Below are positions 1-9,900 of a stretch of DNA of 56,439 bases, one piece after another (position 1 is the stretch's first letter; every line of letters starts with the position of its first letter). The notes beneath the pieces were generated by a model. That model saw nothing but the letters and a program-made list of their open reading frames with translations. It was not told the origin of the DNA and made no database searches. The stretch comes from Caldilineaceae bacterium (GTDB lineage Bacteria > Chloroflexota > Anaerolineae > Caldilineales > Caldilineaceae). The position numbers and the translations under genes were made by a program. The stretch covers positions 1-56,439 of the forward strand of contig JAGRCP010000029.1 of the NCBI GenBank assembly GCA_020433455.1. Direction: 5' to 3'.

Positions 1-1439
1 TCGCCCAGGCCGATGCTGTCATGGGTGAGGACGTAGATGACCCGGATGCCCATGAGCGCGGCCAGGCGCATGCTGCCGCGCATGTAATCGCTGAAGACCA
101 GGAAGGTCGCGCCGTAGGGGATCACCCCGCCGTGGAGGGCCATGCCGTTGAGGATGCCCGCCATGCCGTGCTCGCGTACGCCGAAGTGAATGTTGGGGCC
201 GGCAAAGCTCGCTGAGTCCACAAAGGGTTGGCCTTTGATGGTGGTGTTATTGCTGGCGGCCAGGTCCGCGCTGCCGCCGATCAGGTTGGGAATCACCGGC
301 GCGAGGGCGTTGATAATCTTGCCGCCGGCGGAGCGGGTGGCAATTTTACCGTCGGGAGCAAAGACGGGGATCGCCTCTTCCCAGCCGTCGGGCAAATCGC
401 CGCGCAACATGCGGTGATATTCAGCCGCGGCGTCAGGATATTTGGATGTGTACCGATCCACCCGCGTGCCGTATTCCGCCTCCAGCCGCTTGCCGTGCTC
501 CACCGCGCGTCCGAAGAGTTCGGCCACATCGTCGGGGACGTAGAAGCTGGGTTCCAGCGGCCAGCCCAGGTTTTCCTTGGTGGCGCGCAACTCATCTTCG
601 CCCAACGCCGCGCCGTGGACGCCTGATGTGCCGGCCTTGTTGGGGCTGCCGTAGCCGATGGTTGTGCGGCAGCCGATAATGCTGGGACGCTCATCCGCCT
701 GGGCGGCTTCAATCGCGGCGCTGACGGCATCAGCGTCCAGGCCGTCCACTTTCTGTACGTGCCAGCCGTAGGCGTCAAAGCGTTCGGCCCAATCTTCCGT
801 ATAGGCAATCTCGGTCGAGCCGTCAATCGTAATGTGATTGTCGTCATACAGGTAGATCACCCTGCCCAGCTTCAAGTGGCCGGCCAGGCTGGCCGCTTCG
901 CTGGCTATGCCCTCCATGAGATCCCCGTCGCCCACAATCGCGTAGACGTAGTGATCTACCAATGTTTCGTCGGCGCGGTTGAAGCGGTCGGCCAGCCAGC
1001 GCTCGGCCATGGCCATGCCGATACCGTTGGCCACACCCTGCCCCAGGGGGCCGGTGGTCGTCTCCACGCCTACGGTATGACCGTACTCGGGATGACCGGG
1101 CGTCTTGCTGCCCCACTGGCGGAAGTTGCGCAATTCATCCAGGGATAAGCCGTACCCCGTCAGGTGGAGCAGCGCATAGAGCAGCATGGAGCCGTGCCCC
1201 GCGCTGAGGACGAAGCGATCCCGGTCGTCCCAGCCTGGGTTGCTGGGGCTATAGCGCATGTGGCGGGACCAGAGCACAAAAGCCGGCAGGGCCATGCCCA
1301 TGGGCATACCGGGGTGGCCGGAATTGGCGGCCTGTACGCCATCCGCGGCCAACATGCGAATGGTGTTGACGGCCTTTTCCTGCAGGGCCTCATCGATTTC
1401 TACATCAGCAAGAAATGCTTTCCGTTCCATTTTGGTCAT
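1..1439 (-). CDS. tkt: Transketolase (C-terminal part beyond window)
   Basis: Thiamine diphosphate enzyme that moves two-carbon ketol units between sugar phosphates in the pentose phosphate pathway. About 479 codons are visible and the reading frame runs off the left edge, so the C-terminal third is missing. The N-terminal part has the GHPGMPMG segment near residues 41-48, the TTTGPLGQG segment, and the diphosphate/metal motif GDGDLMEG near residue 169. The start of the pyrimidine domain has GVREHGMAG, which supplies the cofactor-activating glutamate. The start at 1439 (MTKMERK) follows a GAAAGG ribosome site; a second ATG lies at 1430. It is the last visible gene of a minus-strand group with two sugar-nucleotide/hydroxyacid enzymes upstream. 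Confidence 0.95.
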   Translation of the reverse strand, partial: MTKMERKAFLADVEIDEALQEKAVNTIRMLAADGVQAANSGHPGMPMGMALPAFVLWSRHMRYSPSNPGWDDRDRFVLSAGHGSMLLYALLHLTGYGLSLDELRNFRQWGSKTPGHPEYGHTVGVETTTGPLGQGVANGIGMAMAERWLADRFNRADETLVDHYVYAIVGDGDLMEGIASEAASLAGHLKLGRVIYLYDDNHITIDGSTEIAYTEDWAERFDAYGWHVQKVDGLDADAVSAAIEAAQADERPSIIGCRTTIGYGSPNKAGTSGVHGAALGEDELRATKENLGWPLEPSFYVPDDVAELFGRAVEHGKRLEAEYGTRVDRYTSKYPDAAAEYHRMLRGDLPDGWEEAIPVFAPDGKIATRSAGGKIINALAPVIPNLIGGSADLAASNNTTIKGQPFVDSASFAGPNIHFGVREHGMAGILNGMALHGGVIPYGATFLVFSDYMRGSMRLAALMGIRVIYVLTHDSIGLG

Positions 1440-1532
1440 TTTCCTTTCACTTAAAAATTATTGGCTCAACCAGATTTTATGATCATCAGTAGGACGCGCC
1501 TTTTCGCCACACACGCTCCTCCGCCCCCTGGC

Positions 1533-2564
1533 TCAATACCCCAGCCGCTTATCCACCACATTGCGCAAGGGCTGCCCTGCACGATAACGCGCCAGGTTAT
1601 CCAGAAAAATCGCCAGACCGCGTCGGTCATATTCAGGCGAGAGCCCTGAATAATGGGGCGTAATAAAAACGTTACCCATCCGCCACAGGGGAGACTCGGG
1701 CGGCAGGGGTTCGGTTTCAAAGACGTCCAGCCCGGCCCAGGCGATGGCGTTGCTTTCCAGCGCCTGAACGAGCGCGTCCTCGTCCGTTGTGCCGCCGCGG
1801 CCGATGGTGATGTAAACGGCGTGATTGGGCAGGGCGGCAAAGGCCGCATCGCCAAAAATGTGACGGGTCTCTTCGGTGTAAGGCAGGGCATTGACCGCAA
1901 TGTCGGCACGCGTCAACGCGTCCAGCATTGCGTCAGGTCCGACCATCTCATCGACTCCCGCGGCTGTACGGGACGGATTACGCCGTACGCCGATGACGCG
2001 CATGTCAAAGGCCCGGGCCAGCCTGGCCGTGCGGACGCCGATCTCGCCCACCCCGGCAATGAGCATGGTTTTGCCGGCCAGCTCAAAGACGTCATCCCGG
2101 TCGATGACGGGCAGATACTTCCGTCCCGCGCGGTTAGAGAGCGCGTAATTCCGCTCCCAGTTGTTGCGCAGCCACACAACGTCATCCTGGGCGCGCAGCG
2201 AGTCGGGCAAGCGGCGGCTAAAGGCCAGAAGCAGGCCGAAGATGTGCTCGCTGATGGGAATGGCGTGGATGCCCGATACGTTGGTGAGGATGAAGTCCAG
2301 TTCCCGCACTTCAGGATACTGCATGAGCCAGTCCGCGCCGGCTCCCCACTGTTGCAGCCAGCGCAAGCGGGACGCGCGGGGTAGGAGATCGTGGGGAAAG
2401 CTGCCGGCAGCAACCTGAACTCTGTCCAGGATTTCCTCGATTGTATCCCGGTCGCGCGTCTGTACGACTTCCAAATTCGCAGCCTGGGCGGCCTGCTCAA
2501 TCAGGGCCATGTTCTCCGGATGAAACGTATCCGCGGCAAAGCCGAGGAGTAAAATCGGCGTCAT
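1533..2564 (-). CDS. D-2-hydroxyacid dehydrogenase family protein
   Basis: NAD(P)-dependent oxidoreductase of the phosphoglycerate/hydroxypyruvate reductase type, 343 aa, cytoplasmic. The Rossmann motif GVGEIG is at residues 171-176. The family's catalytic positions are present: Arg256 in IGRGG, an acidic residue in LDVFETEP (281-287), and His304 in TPHYSG. The ATG overlaps the stop of the upstream UDP-glucuronate decarboxylase gene by four bases, so the two are translationally coupled. The exact 2-oxoacid substrate cannot be read from sequence. A clear paralogue lies at 53533-54570 and shares the PLPPESPLW segment and a similar C-terminus. Confidence 0.88.
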   Translation of the reverse strand: MTPILLLGFAADTFHPENMALIEQAAQAANLEVVQTRDRDTIEEILDRVQVAAGSFPHDLLPRASRLRWLQQWGAGADWLMQYPEVRELDFILTNVSGIHAIPISEHIFGLLLAFSRRLPDSLRAQDDVVWLRNNWERNYALSNRAGRKYLPVIDRDDVFELAGKTMLIAGVGEIGVRTARLARAFDMRVIGVRRNPSRTAAGVDEMVGPDAMLDALTRADIAVNALPYTEETRHIFGDAAFAALPNHAVYITIGRGGTTDEDALVQALESNAIAWAGLDVFETEPLPPESPLWRMGNVFITPHYSGLSPEYDRRGLAIFLDNLARYRAGQPLRNVVDKRLGY

Positions 2565-3520
2565 AATGAGCGGCCCGCGCTCTCCGTAACGCTCAGCTTT
2601 TCGGCGAACCAGGCAATCGTCTCCTCCATCCCCGCGTCCAGAGCAACCTGGGGCGACCAGCCCAGCACCGTCTCCGCTTTGGTAATATCCGGCCGCCGCT
2701 GTTTGGGATCATCCACGGGCAAGGGTCGGTAATCGATCCCGCCGGGGTTGTCGGTGATCGCGTTAATCGACCGGGCGAAGTCGAGAATGGTCATCTCCGC
2801 CGGATTGCCGATGTTGGTGGGCTCCACTTCATTGCTCAACAGCAGGCGGTAGATTCCGTCCACCAGGTCGCTCACGTAGCAGAAGCTGCGGGTCTGGCTG
2901 CCGTCGCCGTAGACGGTGAGGGGATTGCCGCGCAGGGCCTGGCGGATGAAGTTGGGCACCACGCGCCCGTCGTTGATCCGCATGCGCGGGCCGTAGGTGT
3001 TAAAAATGCGTACAATGCGCGTCTCAACGCCGTGGGCGCGATGGTAGGCCATGACCATGGCTTCGGCGAAGCGCTTGGCCTCGTCATAAACGCCCCGGGG
3101 CCCGATGGGATTGACGTGCCCCCAGTAATCTTCCGTCTGAGGGTGGACCTGGGGATCGCCATAAACTTCGCTGGTGCTGGCCAGGAGCAAGCGCGCGCCT
3201 TTGGCCATGGCGAGACCCAGGGCATTGTGGGTGCCCAGGCTGCCGACCTTAAGAGTCTGGATGGGCAGTTCTAAATAATCAATGGGACTGGCCGGACTGG
3301 CAAAGTGGAGAATTGCGTCCAAATCGCCTTTAATGTAGATATAATTGGTGACGTCGTGATGGATAAAATGAAAATGGGGGTTGCCCGCCAGGTGCGCGAT
3401 GTTATCTACAGAGCCGGTGATGAGGTTGTCCATGGCAATGACGTCATGGCTCTCACGCAAGAGGCGGTCGCACAGATGGCTGCCCAGAAATCCGGCGCCG
3501 CCGGTCACCAGAACACGCAT
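2561..3520 (-). CDS. UDP-glucuronate decarboxylase-like NAD-dependent epimerase/dehydratase
   Basis: Short-chain dehydrogenase of the extended class, 319 aa. It probably converts UDP-glucuronate to UDP-xylose for surface polysaccharides. The nucleotide motif GGAGFLGSH is at residues 7-15. The catalytic triad is Ser117 in STSEVYGDP, Tyr145 and Lys149 in VYDEAK. The [15 protein letters not shown] segment (126-140) is typical of the UXS family. There is no N-terminal membrane anchor, unlike many eukaryotic UXS proteins. It starts the minus-strand group and overlaps the downstream dehydrogenase by ATGA. A related dTDP/UDP-sugar epimerase specificity is the main alternative. Confidence 0.88.
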   Translation of the reverse strand: MRVLVTGGAGFLGSHLCDRLLRESHDVIAMDNLITGSVDNIAHLAGNPHFHFIHHDVTNYIYIKGDLDAILHFASPASPIDYLELPIQTLKVGSLGTHNALGLAMAKGARLLLASTSEVYGDPQVHPQTEDYWGHVNPIGPRGVYDEAKRFAEAMVMAYHRAHGVETRIVRIFNTYGPRMRINDGRVVPNFIRQALRGNPLTVYGDGSQTRSFCYVSDLVDGIYRLLLSNEVEPTNIGNPAEMTILDFARSINAITDNPGGIDYRPLPVDDPKQRRPDITKAETVLGWSPQVALDAGMEETIAWFAEKLSVTESAGRSL

Positions 3521-3594
3521 AGAGGCAATTCCTTTCCAGAGTAAGATGGGGGTAGAATGAGTATATCAAGCGAACCTATTGAAAAGAAGTGACG

Positions 3595-4332
3595 ATGTTT
3601 CCAACTTTACCTTTTGGTCCCGCCTCCCTGCCCACCGGTCCGGTCTTCACCCTTCTGGCTATGTGGATCGGCCTGGAGACGGCCAGCCGCTATGCGCGAC
3701 GATTGGGCCTTCACCCTGACACGGTCTGGAACGCAGGGCTGATCGCCATTCTTATCGGATTGATTGTAGCCCGTCTCTGGAATGTGGTCCAGTTTTGGTT
3801 TATCTACGTCGAGCAGCCGCTGCTCATCTTTAGCCTGCGCCCCAGCGGCTTCGCCCTCATTCCGGGCGTAATCAGTGCGCTGGGCGCTGGCTATGCGTTT
3901 CTCGTTTATCGATCCCTGGACCCCGTCCGCATGGGGGCGGCCCTGGCCGTAGGCGGACTGGCTGCTGCTGCCGTGCTCAATTTGGGTGCGTATCTTACCG
4001 GCGAAGTTTTGGGCATAACGGGCGGGGGCCTCTTTACTTTGCCCTACTTCGGCGTTGCGCGCTATCCGGTTGCCCTCTTTCGGGCGGCGGGCATGCTTTT
4101 GGCGCTGGCGCTCCTGCTTTTTTATGCAGACAACCGGCGTCCGGCCCGAACGATCTGGCTGGCCGGGCTGGGCTATGCGCTGGTTCACCTGATTTGCGAC
4201 GCGTTTCTGGCAGAACCGGCGCTGTTTGGAGCCCTGCGCGTGAATCAAATTTTGGCTTTGCTGGGGGCGCTCCTCTTTACGCTCCTGCTGGCTCGCTCAT
4301 CATCCGGCAAAAAAGCGTCATCACCCGACTGA
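3595..4332 (+). CDS. Lgt-like integral membrane protein, signature residues missing
   Basis: A 245-aa protein with about seven hydrophobic segments and the overall plan of prolipoprotein diacylglyceryl transferase. ARLWNVVQFW, PSGFALIPG and LGAYLTGEVLG followed by RYPVALFRAAG align with the order of conserved blocks in Lgt (the HGG loop, RxGNFxNGE, and HPSQLYE). The essential residues differ: no His is seen in the HGG position, and the RxGN signature reads NLGA. Only the terminal GE of that motif is kept. It is therefore either a divergent paralogue with another role or an inactive relative. ATG at 3595 is chosen over GTG at 3589 because an AGAAG stretch sits five bases upstream. Confidence 0.6.
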   Translation: MFPTLPFGPASLPTGPVFTLLAMWIGLETASRYARRLGLHPDTVWNAGLIAILIGLIVARLWNVVQFWFIYVEQPLLIFSLRPSGFALIPGVISALGAGYAFLVYRSLDPVRMGAALAVGGLAAAAVLNLGAYLTGEVLGITGGGLFTLPYFGVARYPVALFRAAGMLLALALLLFYADNRRPARTIWLAGLGYALVHLICDAFLAEPALFGALRVNQILALLGALLFTLLLARSSSGKKASSPD

Positions 4333-4347
4333 TAAGGGCAATTGACT

Positions 4348-5724
4348 TTATTCTAACTGTAAACGGTATCCCCGCCCGCGTACCGTAACCAGAAAGCGGG
4401 GATTGCCCGAATCCGCTTCGATCTTCTGGCGCAGGCGGCTGACGAGCTTCTCAATGCGCGCATCGTCAACTTCATCGATGTAGCTTTCGCCCCACACGTT
4501 GCTGACGATTTCATACTTGTCCACAATCTTGCCCGTACTTTGGAAGAGAAGGAGCATGAGCTTATATTCCAGATTGGTCAGCGTCTCCGTTTCCATACCG
4601 CCCACATAGACCTCGCCGCTGTCTACGTCTACCCAGAGCGCGCCGCCATCGACCAGCGGTTGCAGCGCCAGCCGTTGGATGTAATCGCTGAGCAGGCGGC
4701 TGAATAGCTGGTAGCGACCCTCGATGGGTAGAAGCAGGTGGCTGCGAACAAGTCGTTCAAGTCCGGCCGGGGCAGGAGGTTCAACGCCGGTAAAGAGGTT
4801 GCGCAGTTCTTCCTGCTCTTCCTCGCTGAGTTGACGCCAGATTTTCCGACACTCCGCTTGCAGGATAGGGTTTTCATGCAGTTGCCGCGCCGTATCCCGG
4901 TAAAGTTTTTGACGCATGGTGACGTCCCCCAATCCCTGACCGGAAGCAGCAACGGCCGCGTCCAATATGCGGCAGACGCCTTCCATCATCGTCGGGTGGC
5001 CGCCGCCCCATTCACAGATAAAATCAAAATCCGCGGCAATAAAATCAGCTTCGTAAGCATTCGCATAGCGTCGGATAAGCCGTTCCGAGTCGCTGCGCGT
5101 CAGGGGCGCGAGATGCCACGTGCGGTGGCGGAAGAGTTCGCTGAATTCGCTCCGCTGCTCGTCTTGACGAATGACGTTTTGTGCTTTAGCGGTCGCGGTC
5201 AGATAGACCAGCTTGTCGGGATAACGATCCCTCAACGCGCGCAGATTGAGAAAGACACGCGGGTCAATCTGGGCAAAGGGTTCATCAAATTCGTCAAAGA
5301 GAAAAATCAGGCGTTGGGTTGTACCGGTGAGCGCGGCGGTAAGCCCCCGGTTAAAGCTCAGGGGGATTTGGAATTCCGTGGCCGGATGAATCAGCGCACT
5401 GTACGCTTTGTCCAGTTCGGGCAGGGCGGCCACTCGGTCGCTGCTCTCTTGCAGACAGCGCAGGACCAATTCATAAAAGCCCTGATCCGTCATGCCGAGC
5501 ATGCGGTTACAATCGATGTAGACGGGCAGGAATTCCTGCGCGGCTTCGCCCAATTCCTGGATCCAGACGTCCGTTTGGGCCAGGAGGCGCATAAACCCGG
5601 ATTTTCCGATATTGCTGAAGCCGACAATTTCTACGCACTGCAAGCCATAGATGTAGCGGATGACGCTTTGGATGTCGGTGCGGCGCATGTAGCTGCCGTC
5701 AGGCAGGCGCAAGGTTTTCGGCAT
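4348..5724 (-). CDS. P-loop (STAND/AAA-like) ATPase fused to OmpR-type winged helix
   Basis: A 458-aa putative signal-responsive transcription regulator. Walker A is GFSNIGKS at residues 35-42 and Walker B is LIFLFDEFD at 139-147. A helical region follows, and the C-terminal ~95 residues form an OmpR/PhoB-type winged helix. That part contains LTNLEYKLMLLL, the recognition-helix region DDARIEKLVSRLRQKI, and the terminal wing VRGRGYRLQLE. No receiver domain is present, so the ATPase presumably does the sensing. The start at 5724 (MPKTLRLPDG) has GGAAGAAG upstream; an in-frame ATG at 5832 would add 36 low-complexity residues. It is transcribed divergently from the ileS leader. Its target genes are unknown. 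Confidence 0.75.
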   Translation of the reverse strand: MPKTLRLPDGSYMRRTDIQSVIRYIYGLQCVEIVGFSNIGKSGFMRLLAQTDVWIQELGEAAQEFLPVYIDCNRMLGMTDQGFYELVLRCLQESSDRVAALPELDKAYSALIHPATEFQIPLSFNRGLTAALTGTTQRLIFLFDEFDEPFAQIDPRVFLNLRALRDRYPDKLVYLTATAKAQNVIRQDEQRSEFSELFRHRTWHLAPLTRSDSERLIRRYANAYEADFIAADFDFICEWGGGHPTMMEGVCRILDAAVAASGQGLGDVTMRQKLYRDTARQLHENPILQAECRKIWRQLSEEEQEELRNLFTGVEPPAPAGLERLVRSHLLLPIEGRYQLFSRLLSDYIQRLALQPLVDGGALWVDVDSGEVYVGGMETETLTNLEYKLMLLLFQSTGKIVDKYEIVSNVWGESYIDEVDDARIEKLVSRLRQKIEADSGNPRFLVTVRGRGYRLQLE

Positions 5725-5869
5725 GGCAATCTTCTTCCGGTAGCGGATTTCCCGTTTTTGAGATGCTGCTTTGTATCTATACGGGGGCCTCCGGAAAAAC
5801 CTCCCGGAGGCTGTACCGTAATGCTGTTTCAAATATTGTAACGAAAAGCGTTCTCACGCGCTATTTTTG

Positions 5870-5898
5870 TTGACACGCCCTTTTCCGCATGCTAAACT
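5870..5898 (+). promoter_or_regulatory. Sigma-70-type promoter for the ileS T-box leader
   Basis: A perfect TTGACA -35 box (5870-5875), a 17-bp spacer and a TAAACT -10 box (5893-5898). This would start transcription near 5905, just before the first pairing strand of the T-box leader. Confidence 0.7.
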
Positions 5899-5904
5899 CC
5901 TCCC

Positions 5905-6248
5905 GTAAAATAGCCAGTGGCGAAGATGGAGCCGAGTAAACGACGCCAACCTTCACAGCGAATCCGGGACGGTGGGAGCCGGATGAAGCGCCCGTCGTTG
6001 AAGATCACTCCGGAGCCGCGGCCCGAACCAACGGACATCGTTTTTAACTCCGTTTCAGTAGACGCCGCCGGGAGCGTGGCCCGTTATCCCCACGGCAGAC
6101 TCAGCCGCAAGCAGTAACCGCGGCCGGCTTTGCACCGAGGCGCTCATTCTTTGCGAGCCGCACCATGCAGCGGAATGCGCAAATGATGAGAACCGGGGTG
6201 GTACCGCGGACCAGCTTGGCCCGTCCCCGCATGGGGATGGGCTTTTTT
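5905..6248 (+). promoter_or_regulatory. T-box riboswitch, isoleucine specifier (ileS leader)
   Basis: The leader RNA senses uncharged tRNA-Ile and controls ileS by antitermination. The T-box core GGGTGGTACCGCGG is at 6196-6209. Its TGGT bulge can pair with the ACCA end of a tRNA with discriminator A, as in tRNA-Ile. A strong terminator follows at once. Stem I features are present: an AGTA of the loop E motif near 5935, and a distal-loop-like GGTGGGAGCC at 5981-5990. A GAAG stretch followed by ATC at 6004-6006 gives the Ile codon as the likely specifier. The 3' boundary is the U-tract; the 5' boundary is inferred from the promoter. Confidence 0.9.
6219..6248 (+). terminator. Intrinsic terminator of the T-box leader
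   Basis: A ten-base-pair stem GCCCGTCCCC/GGGGATGGGC with a GCAT loop, followed by six T residues. Its position just after the T-box core fits the terminator that competes with the antiterminator. Confidence 0.9.
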
Positions 6249-6509
6249 GATTGGTTGGCTCTGGTTGGATGGTTGACTTGTCGATTGCGGTTGTCTGCAG
6301 CATTGCGTCAGCGTTTGGTTGCGCAGGAATCCGCAAGCAACAGCAAGCAACACCTGTCACCCTGAGCGGATCCCACCCGATCTCTCGGATTGGGCGGCAG
6401 ATCAGCGAAGGGTCTCGTCTTCGTCATGACGCTTGTTTCTTATCGTGAAAACAGATAAAGCTTGAACATTTGGAACCGGAATATTCAGCCTTGACCAAGG
6501 AGAAGTCAT
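6249..6509 (+). other. Gap between T-box terminator and ileS, with a nested hairpin
   Basis: About 260 bases separate the leader terminator from the ileS start. I see no supported gene. 6355-6416 contains an imperfect outer inverted repeat (CACCCTGAGCGGATC against GATCAGCGAAGGGTC) that encloses a 7-bp hairpin (6376-6382 with 6388-6394). This resembles a REP-like mobile intergenic element. The stretch ends in the ileS ribosome site AAGGAG at about 6498. Confidence 0.45.
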
Positions 6510-9500
6510 ATGGCGACGGATAAAACAGTCCAGCGCTTTACGCCGGTAAACCCCGGCGTTCATTACCCCGACATGGAAGAGAAAATCTTGCGGCTATGGC
6601 AAGAGCGGGACATCTTTCACCGCTCCATGGAAGAGCGCAAGGACGGCCCGCGTTACGTCTTCTTCGAGGGTCCGCCCACGGCCAATGGTCGCCCCGGCAT
6701 CCATCATGTGCTGGCTCGGGCCTTCAAGGACATGTTCCCCCGCTACAAGACCATGCAGGGGTACTACTGCTATCGTAAGGGCGGTTGGGATACCCATGGC
6801 CTGCCCGTGGAAATCGAGGTGGAGAAACAGCTCGGCATCACCGGCAAGGAGCAGATCGAAGCGTACGGCGTGGAAGCGTTCAATAAAAAGTGCCGGGAGT
6901 CAGTCTTTACTTACGTGGATGAGTGGGAAAAGCTCACCACGCGTATGGGCTATTGGGTTTCGCTGGAAGACGCCTACGTGACCATGAACAGCGATTACAT
7001 CGAATCCGTCTGGTGGATCCTCCAGCAGTTCTGGGAGCAGAACCTTCTCTACCAGGGCTATAAGGTTGTGCCCTATTGCCCCCGTTGCGGCACGCCCCTG
7101 AGCAGCCATGAGCTTTCGTTGGGCTATAAGGAGGGCACGCTGGATCCCAGCGTCTATGTGAAGTTCAAGGTTCAGGATACGGAGAACGAATATCTGTTGG
7201 CCTGGACCACCACGCCCTGGACTTTGCCCGGCAACGTGGCCCTGGCCGTCGGTGAAAATGTGGACTACGTGAAGGTGCGCGATGCAAGCGGAGATATCCT
7301 CTATCTGGCCAAGGCGCTGACGGAGCAGAAGCTAACGCCCGGTTATGAAGTGCTGAGCGAAATGAAGGGCCGCGATTTGGCCGGCATGCGCTATGAGCCC
7401 CTCTACACGTTCTTTCCGGTTGACGCAGACTACGCCTATGTGGTCACGGCCGACTTCGTCAGCACGGATGACGGCACGGGCATCGTCCACATTGCGCCCG
7501 CGTTCGGCGCCGACGACATGGAAGTCGGTCGCCAATACGATCTGCCCGTGATCATGACCGTGGACAGCGACGGCACGTTTAAGGACGAGGTGACCTGGGC
7601 GGGACAGTTCGTGAAGGATGCCGATCCCCGCATCGAAGAGGAGCTGGCAAGCCGGGGCCTGCTCTACAAGAGCGAAACCTACGAGCACACTTATCCCTTC
7701 TGCTGGCGCTGCGACACGCCCCTCCTCTACTACGCGCGGGAGACCTGGTATATCCGCACCAGCGCGCACAAGGATGAGCTGGTCGCGCTCAATCAGGAGA
7801 TTAACTGGGTGCCGTCTCATGTAAAAAACGGGCGGTTCGGCAACTGGCTGGAAAACAATATCGACTGGGCGCTGGGCCGGGAGCGTTTCTGGGGAACGCC
7901 GCTGCCCGTCTGGAAGAGCGACGCGCCGGGCAGCAACTACATGGAGTGCGTCGACAGCCGAGCGGAACTGTCGGCGAAAACCGGACGGGATCTAAGCGAG
8001 CTGGACCTGCATCGCCCCTACGTGGACGAGATCACCTGGCCCGCCCCAGACGGCGGCGTCATGCGCCGCGTGCCCGAAGTTATCGACGTCTGGTTCGACA
8101 GCGGCTCTATGCCCGTTGCCCAGTATCACTTTCCGTTTGAAAACCACATCGTGTGGGAAGAGCAGAAGCAGGCCGACTACATCTGCGAGGCAGTGGATCA
8201 GACGCGCGGCTGGTTCTATTCGCTCCATGCCATCAGTTCCCTGCTTTTCGATCGGCCGGCATACAAGAACGTCATCTGCCTGGGCCATATCCTGGCCGAA
8301 GACGGCAGCAAGATGAGCAAAACCAAAGGCAACGTGGTCAATCCCTGGGAGGCTTTCGACGCTTACGGTGCAGACGCAACCCGCTGGAACATGTACACGG
8401 CCGGCCCGCCTGGAAACAGCCGCCGCTTCAGTTTGGACCTGCTGGGCGAAACCGTGCGCAAATTCCTGAACACGCTTTGGAACACCTACAGCTTCTTTGT
8501 GACCTACGCCAATCTCAGTGAGGAATCGGCGGTTTGGGGCGAAGAGGCGGCCGCGGCATCCACCAATCTAATGGATCAGTGGGTGCTGTCGGAATTGAAT
8601 CTGCTGGTGCGAGAGGTGACGGACGCTTACGAAACGTATGACGCCGTGGGCGCGACCCGCCCCGTGGCCGATTTTGTGGACAGCCTGAGTAACTGGTACG
8701 TACGCCTGAATCGGCGGCGCTTTTGGGACGGCGAAGCGGACGCCCTGGCTACGCTTCACCACGTGTTGACGACGCTTGCCCACCTTCTGGCTCCGGCTAC
8801 GCCCTTCGTGGCGGACGAGATCTATCAAAACCTGGTCGTGACGGCCGCCTTGCCCTATGCCGACGGCGAAGCGCCCGCGGACAGCGTTCACCTGAGCCGC
8901 TGGCCTGCGGTCAGTGCAGCCCTCATCAATGAGCAGCTTAGCCAGGATATGGCGCTGGTGCAAAAGGTGACCAGCCTGGGCCATGCCGCCCGCCAAAACG
9001 CCAATCTGAAGGTGCGGCAACCTCTGGCCGAGGTCATCGTCCGCACGCGCAGCGAGGCGGAGGAGGCGGGACTGATCCGCTTGCAGCAATTGGTTCTGGA
9101 TGAATTGAATATCAAGGCGCTGAACTTTGCTCATTCCAGCGGCGATTTGGTGGATGTGGAGGTCTTCCCCTTCCCCAAGCAGTTGGGGCAAAAGTACGGC
9201 TCCGGTTATCCCAAGATTCGTGCGGCCATGGGTCAAATGGAGCAGGCCGAGCTTGCCGCTCGCTTCCAGGCCGGCGAGGCGGTCGCGATCAAGACTGAGG
9301 GCGAGACTTACGCAGTTGCGCCCGAAGATGTGGAAGTGCGCATGTCGCCCCGGGCCGGTTATAGCGTGGCCGAAGACAGTGGTTATCTGGTCGCGGTGAC
9401 GACGGAGTTGACCCCCGAGCTGGAGCAGGAGGGCATGGCCCGGGAACTGGTTCGCCGCATCCAGCAATTGCGTAAGGATGCCGGTCTGGCCATCAGTGAC

Positions 9501-9737
9501 CGCATCATCACCTACGTGATAGACGCTGACGGCGATGAGAGCGCCCTGCTGCAGGAAATGCTGACCGCCAATGGGGAGTATATCCGCCGGGAAACGTTGA
9601 GCACGCGCCTGGTTCAGCAGCCGGCAGAATTAGACACGGAATCAGGCAATGGGACGCTTGCTGAGCTGCCCCAGGCCAGCTTTGACCTGAATGAGCGCAC
9701 GCTGACCATAGCCCTGGAAAAGAGCGCGCCGGAATAG
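6510..9737 (+). CDS. ileS: Isoleucine--tRNA ligase
   Basis: Class I aminoacyl-tRNA synthetase, 1075 aa, charging tRNA-Ile. The nucleotide site contains [13 protein letters not shown] (residues 54-66), which replaces the classical HIGH with GIHH, as I recall for the long eukaryote-like IleRS type. The KMSKT signature lies near residue 599. The editing (CP1) domain spans roughly 190-400, with the [12 protein letters not shown] segment. [12 protein letters not shown] and CWRCDTPL look like zinc-binding cysteine clusters. A long anticodon-binding and C-terminal domain follows. The start has AAGGAG seven bases upstream. Expression should depend on the upstream T-box. Confidence 0.97.
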   Translation: MATDKTVQRFTPVNPGVHYPDMEEKILRLWQERDIFHRSMEERKDGPRYVFFEGPPTANGRPGIHHVLARAFKDMFPRYKTMQGYYCYRKGGWDTHGLPVEIEVEKQLGITGKEQIEAYGVEAFNKKCRESVFTYVDEWEKLTTRMGYWVSLEDAYVTMNSDYIESVWWILQQFWEQNLLYQGYKVVPYCPRCGTPLSSHELSLGYKEGTLDPSVYVKFKVQDTENEYLLAWTTTPWTLPGNVALAVGENVDYVKVRDASGDILYLAKALTEQKLTPGYEVLSEMKGRDLAGMRYEPLYTFFPVDADYAYVVTADFVSTDDGTGIVHIAPAFGADDMEVGRQYDLPVIMTVDSDGTFKDEVTWAGQFVKDADPRIEEELASRGLLYKSETYEHTYPFCWRCDTPLLYYARETWYIRTSAHKDELVALNQEINWVPSHVKNGRFGNWLENNIDWALGRERFWGTPLPVWKSDAPGSNYMECVDSRAELSAKTGRDLSELDLHRPYVDEITWPAPDGGVMRRVPEVIDVWFDSGSMPVAQYHFPFENHIVWEEQKQADYICEAVDQTRGWFYSLHAISSLLFDRPAYKNVICLGHILAEDGSKMSKTKGNVVNPWEAFDAYGADATRWNMYTAGPPGNSRRFSLDLLGETVRKFLNTLWNTYSFFVTYANLSEESAVWGEEAAAASTNLMDQWVLSELNLLVREVTDAYETYDAVGATRPVADFVDSLSNWYVRLNRRRFWDGEADALATLHHVLTTLAHLLAPATPFVADEIYQNLVVTAALPYADGEAPADSVHLSRWPAVSAALINEQLSQDMALVQKVTSLGHAARQNANLKVRQPLAEVIVRTRSEAEEAGLIRLQQLVLDELNIKALNFAHSSGDLVDVEVFPFPKQLGQKYGSGYPKIRAAMGQMEQAELAARFQAGEAVAIKTEGETYAVAPEDVEVRMSPRAGYSVAEDSGYLVAVTTELTPELEQEGMARELVRRIQQLRKDAGLAISDRIITYVIDADGDESALLQEMLTANGEYIRRETLSTRLVQQPAELDTESGNGTLAELPQASFDLNERTLTIALEKSAPE

Positions 9738-9759
9738 CAGGGTAGATAACGTAAAACAG

Positions 9760-9838
9760 GCGGTCTGTCCTGGGAGCGCCGGACTCCAGTCCGGCCGTAA
9801 CGCCAAGCTGGAGCCTGGCGCTCCCAGAGGCGGACCGC
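9760..9838. repeat. Three-arm (cruciform) intergenic repeat after ileS
   Basis: The outer stem CTGGGAGCGCC (9770-9780) pairs with GGCGCTCCCAG (9817-9827), and flanking GCGGTC/GACCGC extends it. Two inner hairpins lie inside: one at 9778-9795 (GCCGGACT..AGTCCGGC) and one at 9802-9819 (GCCAAGC..GCCTGGC). The 24 bases 9772-9795 recur exactly at 38307-38330. It lies just after the ileS stop and could also end transcription, though there is no U-tract. Confidence 0.75.
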
Positions 9839-9900
9839 AATTGATTACTTACTTGGCTTCTCGCTTAGATTTATCCGGAAAGCGGGGAAGGAGAATGGGA

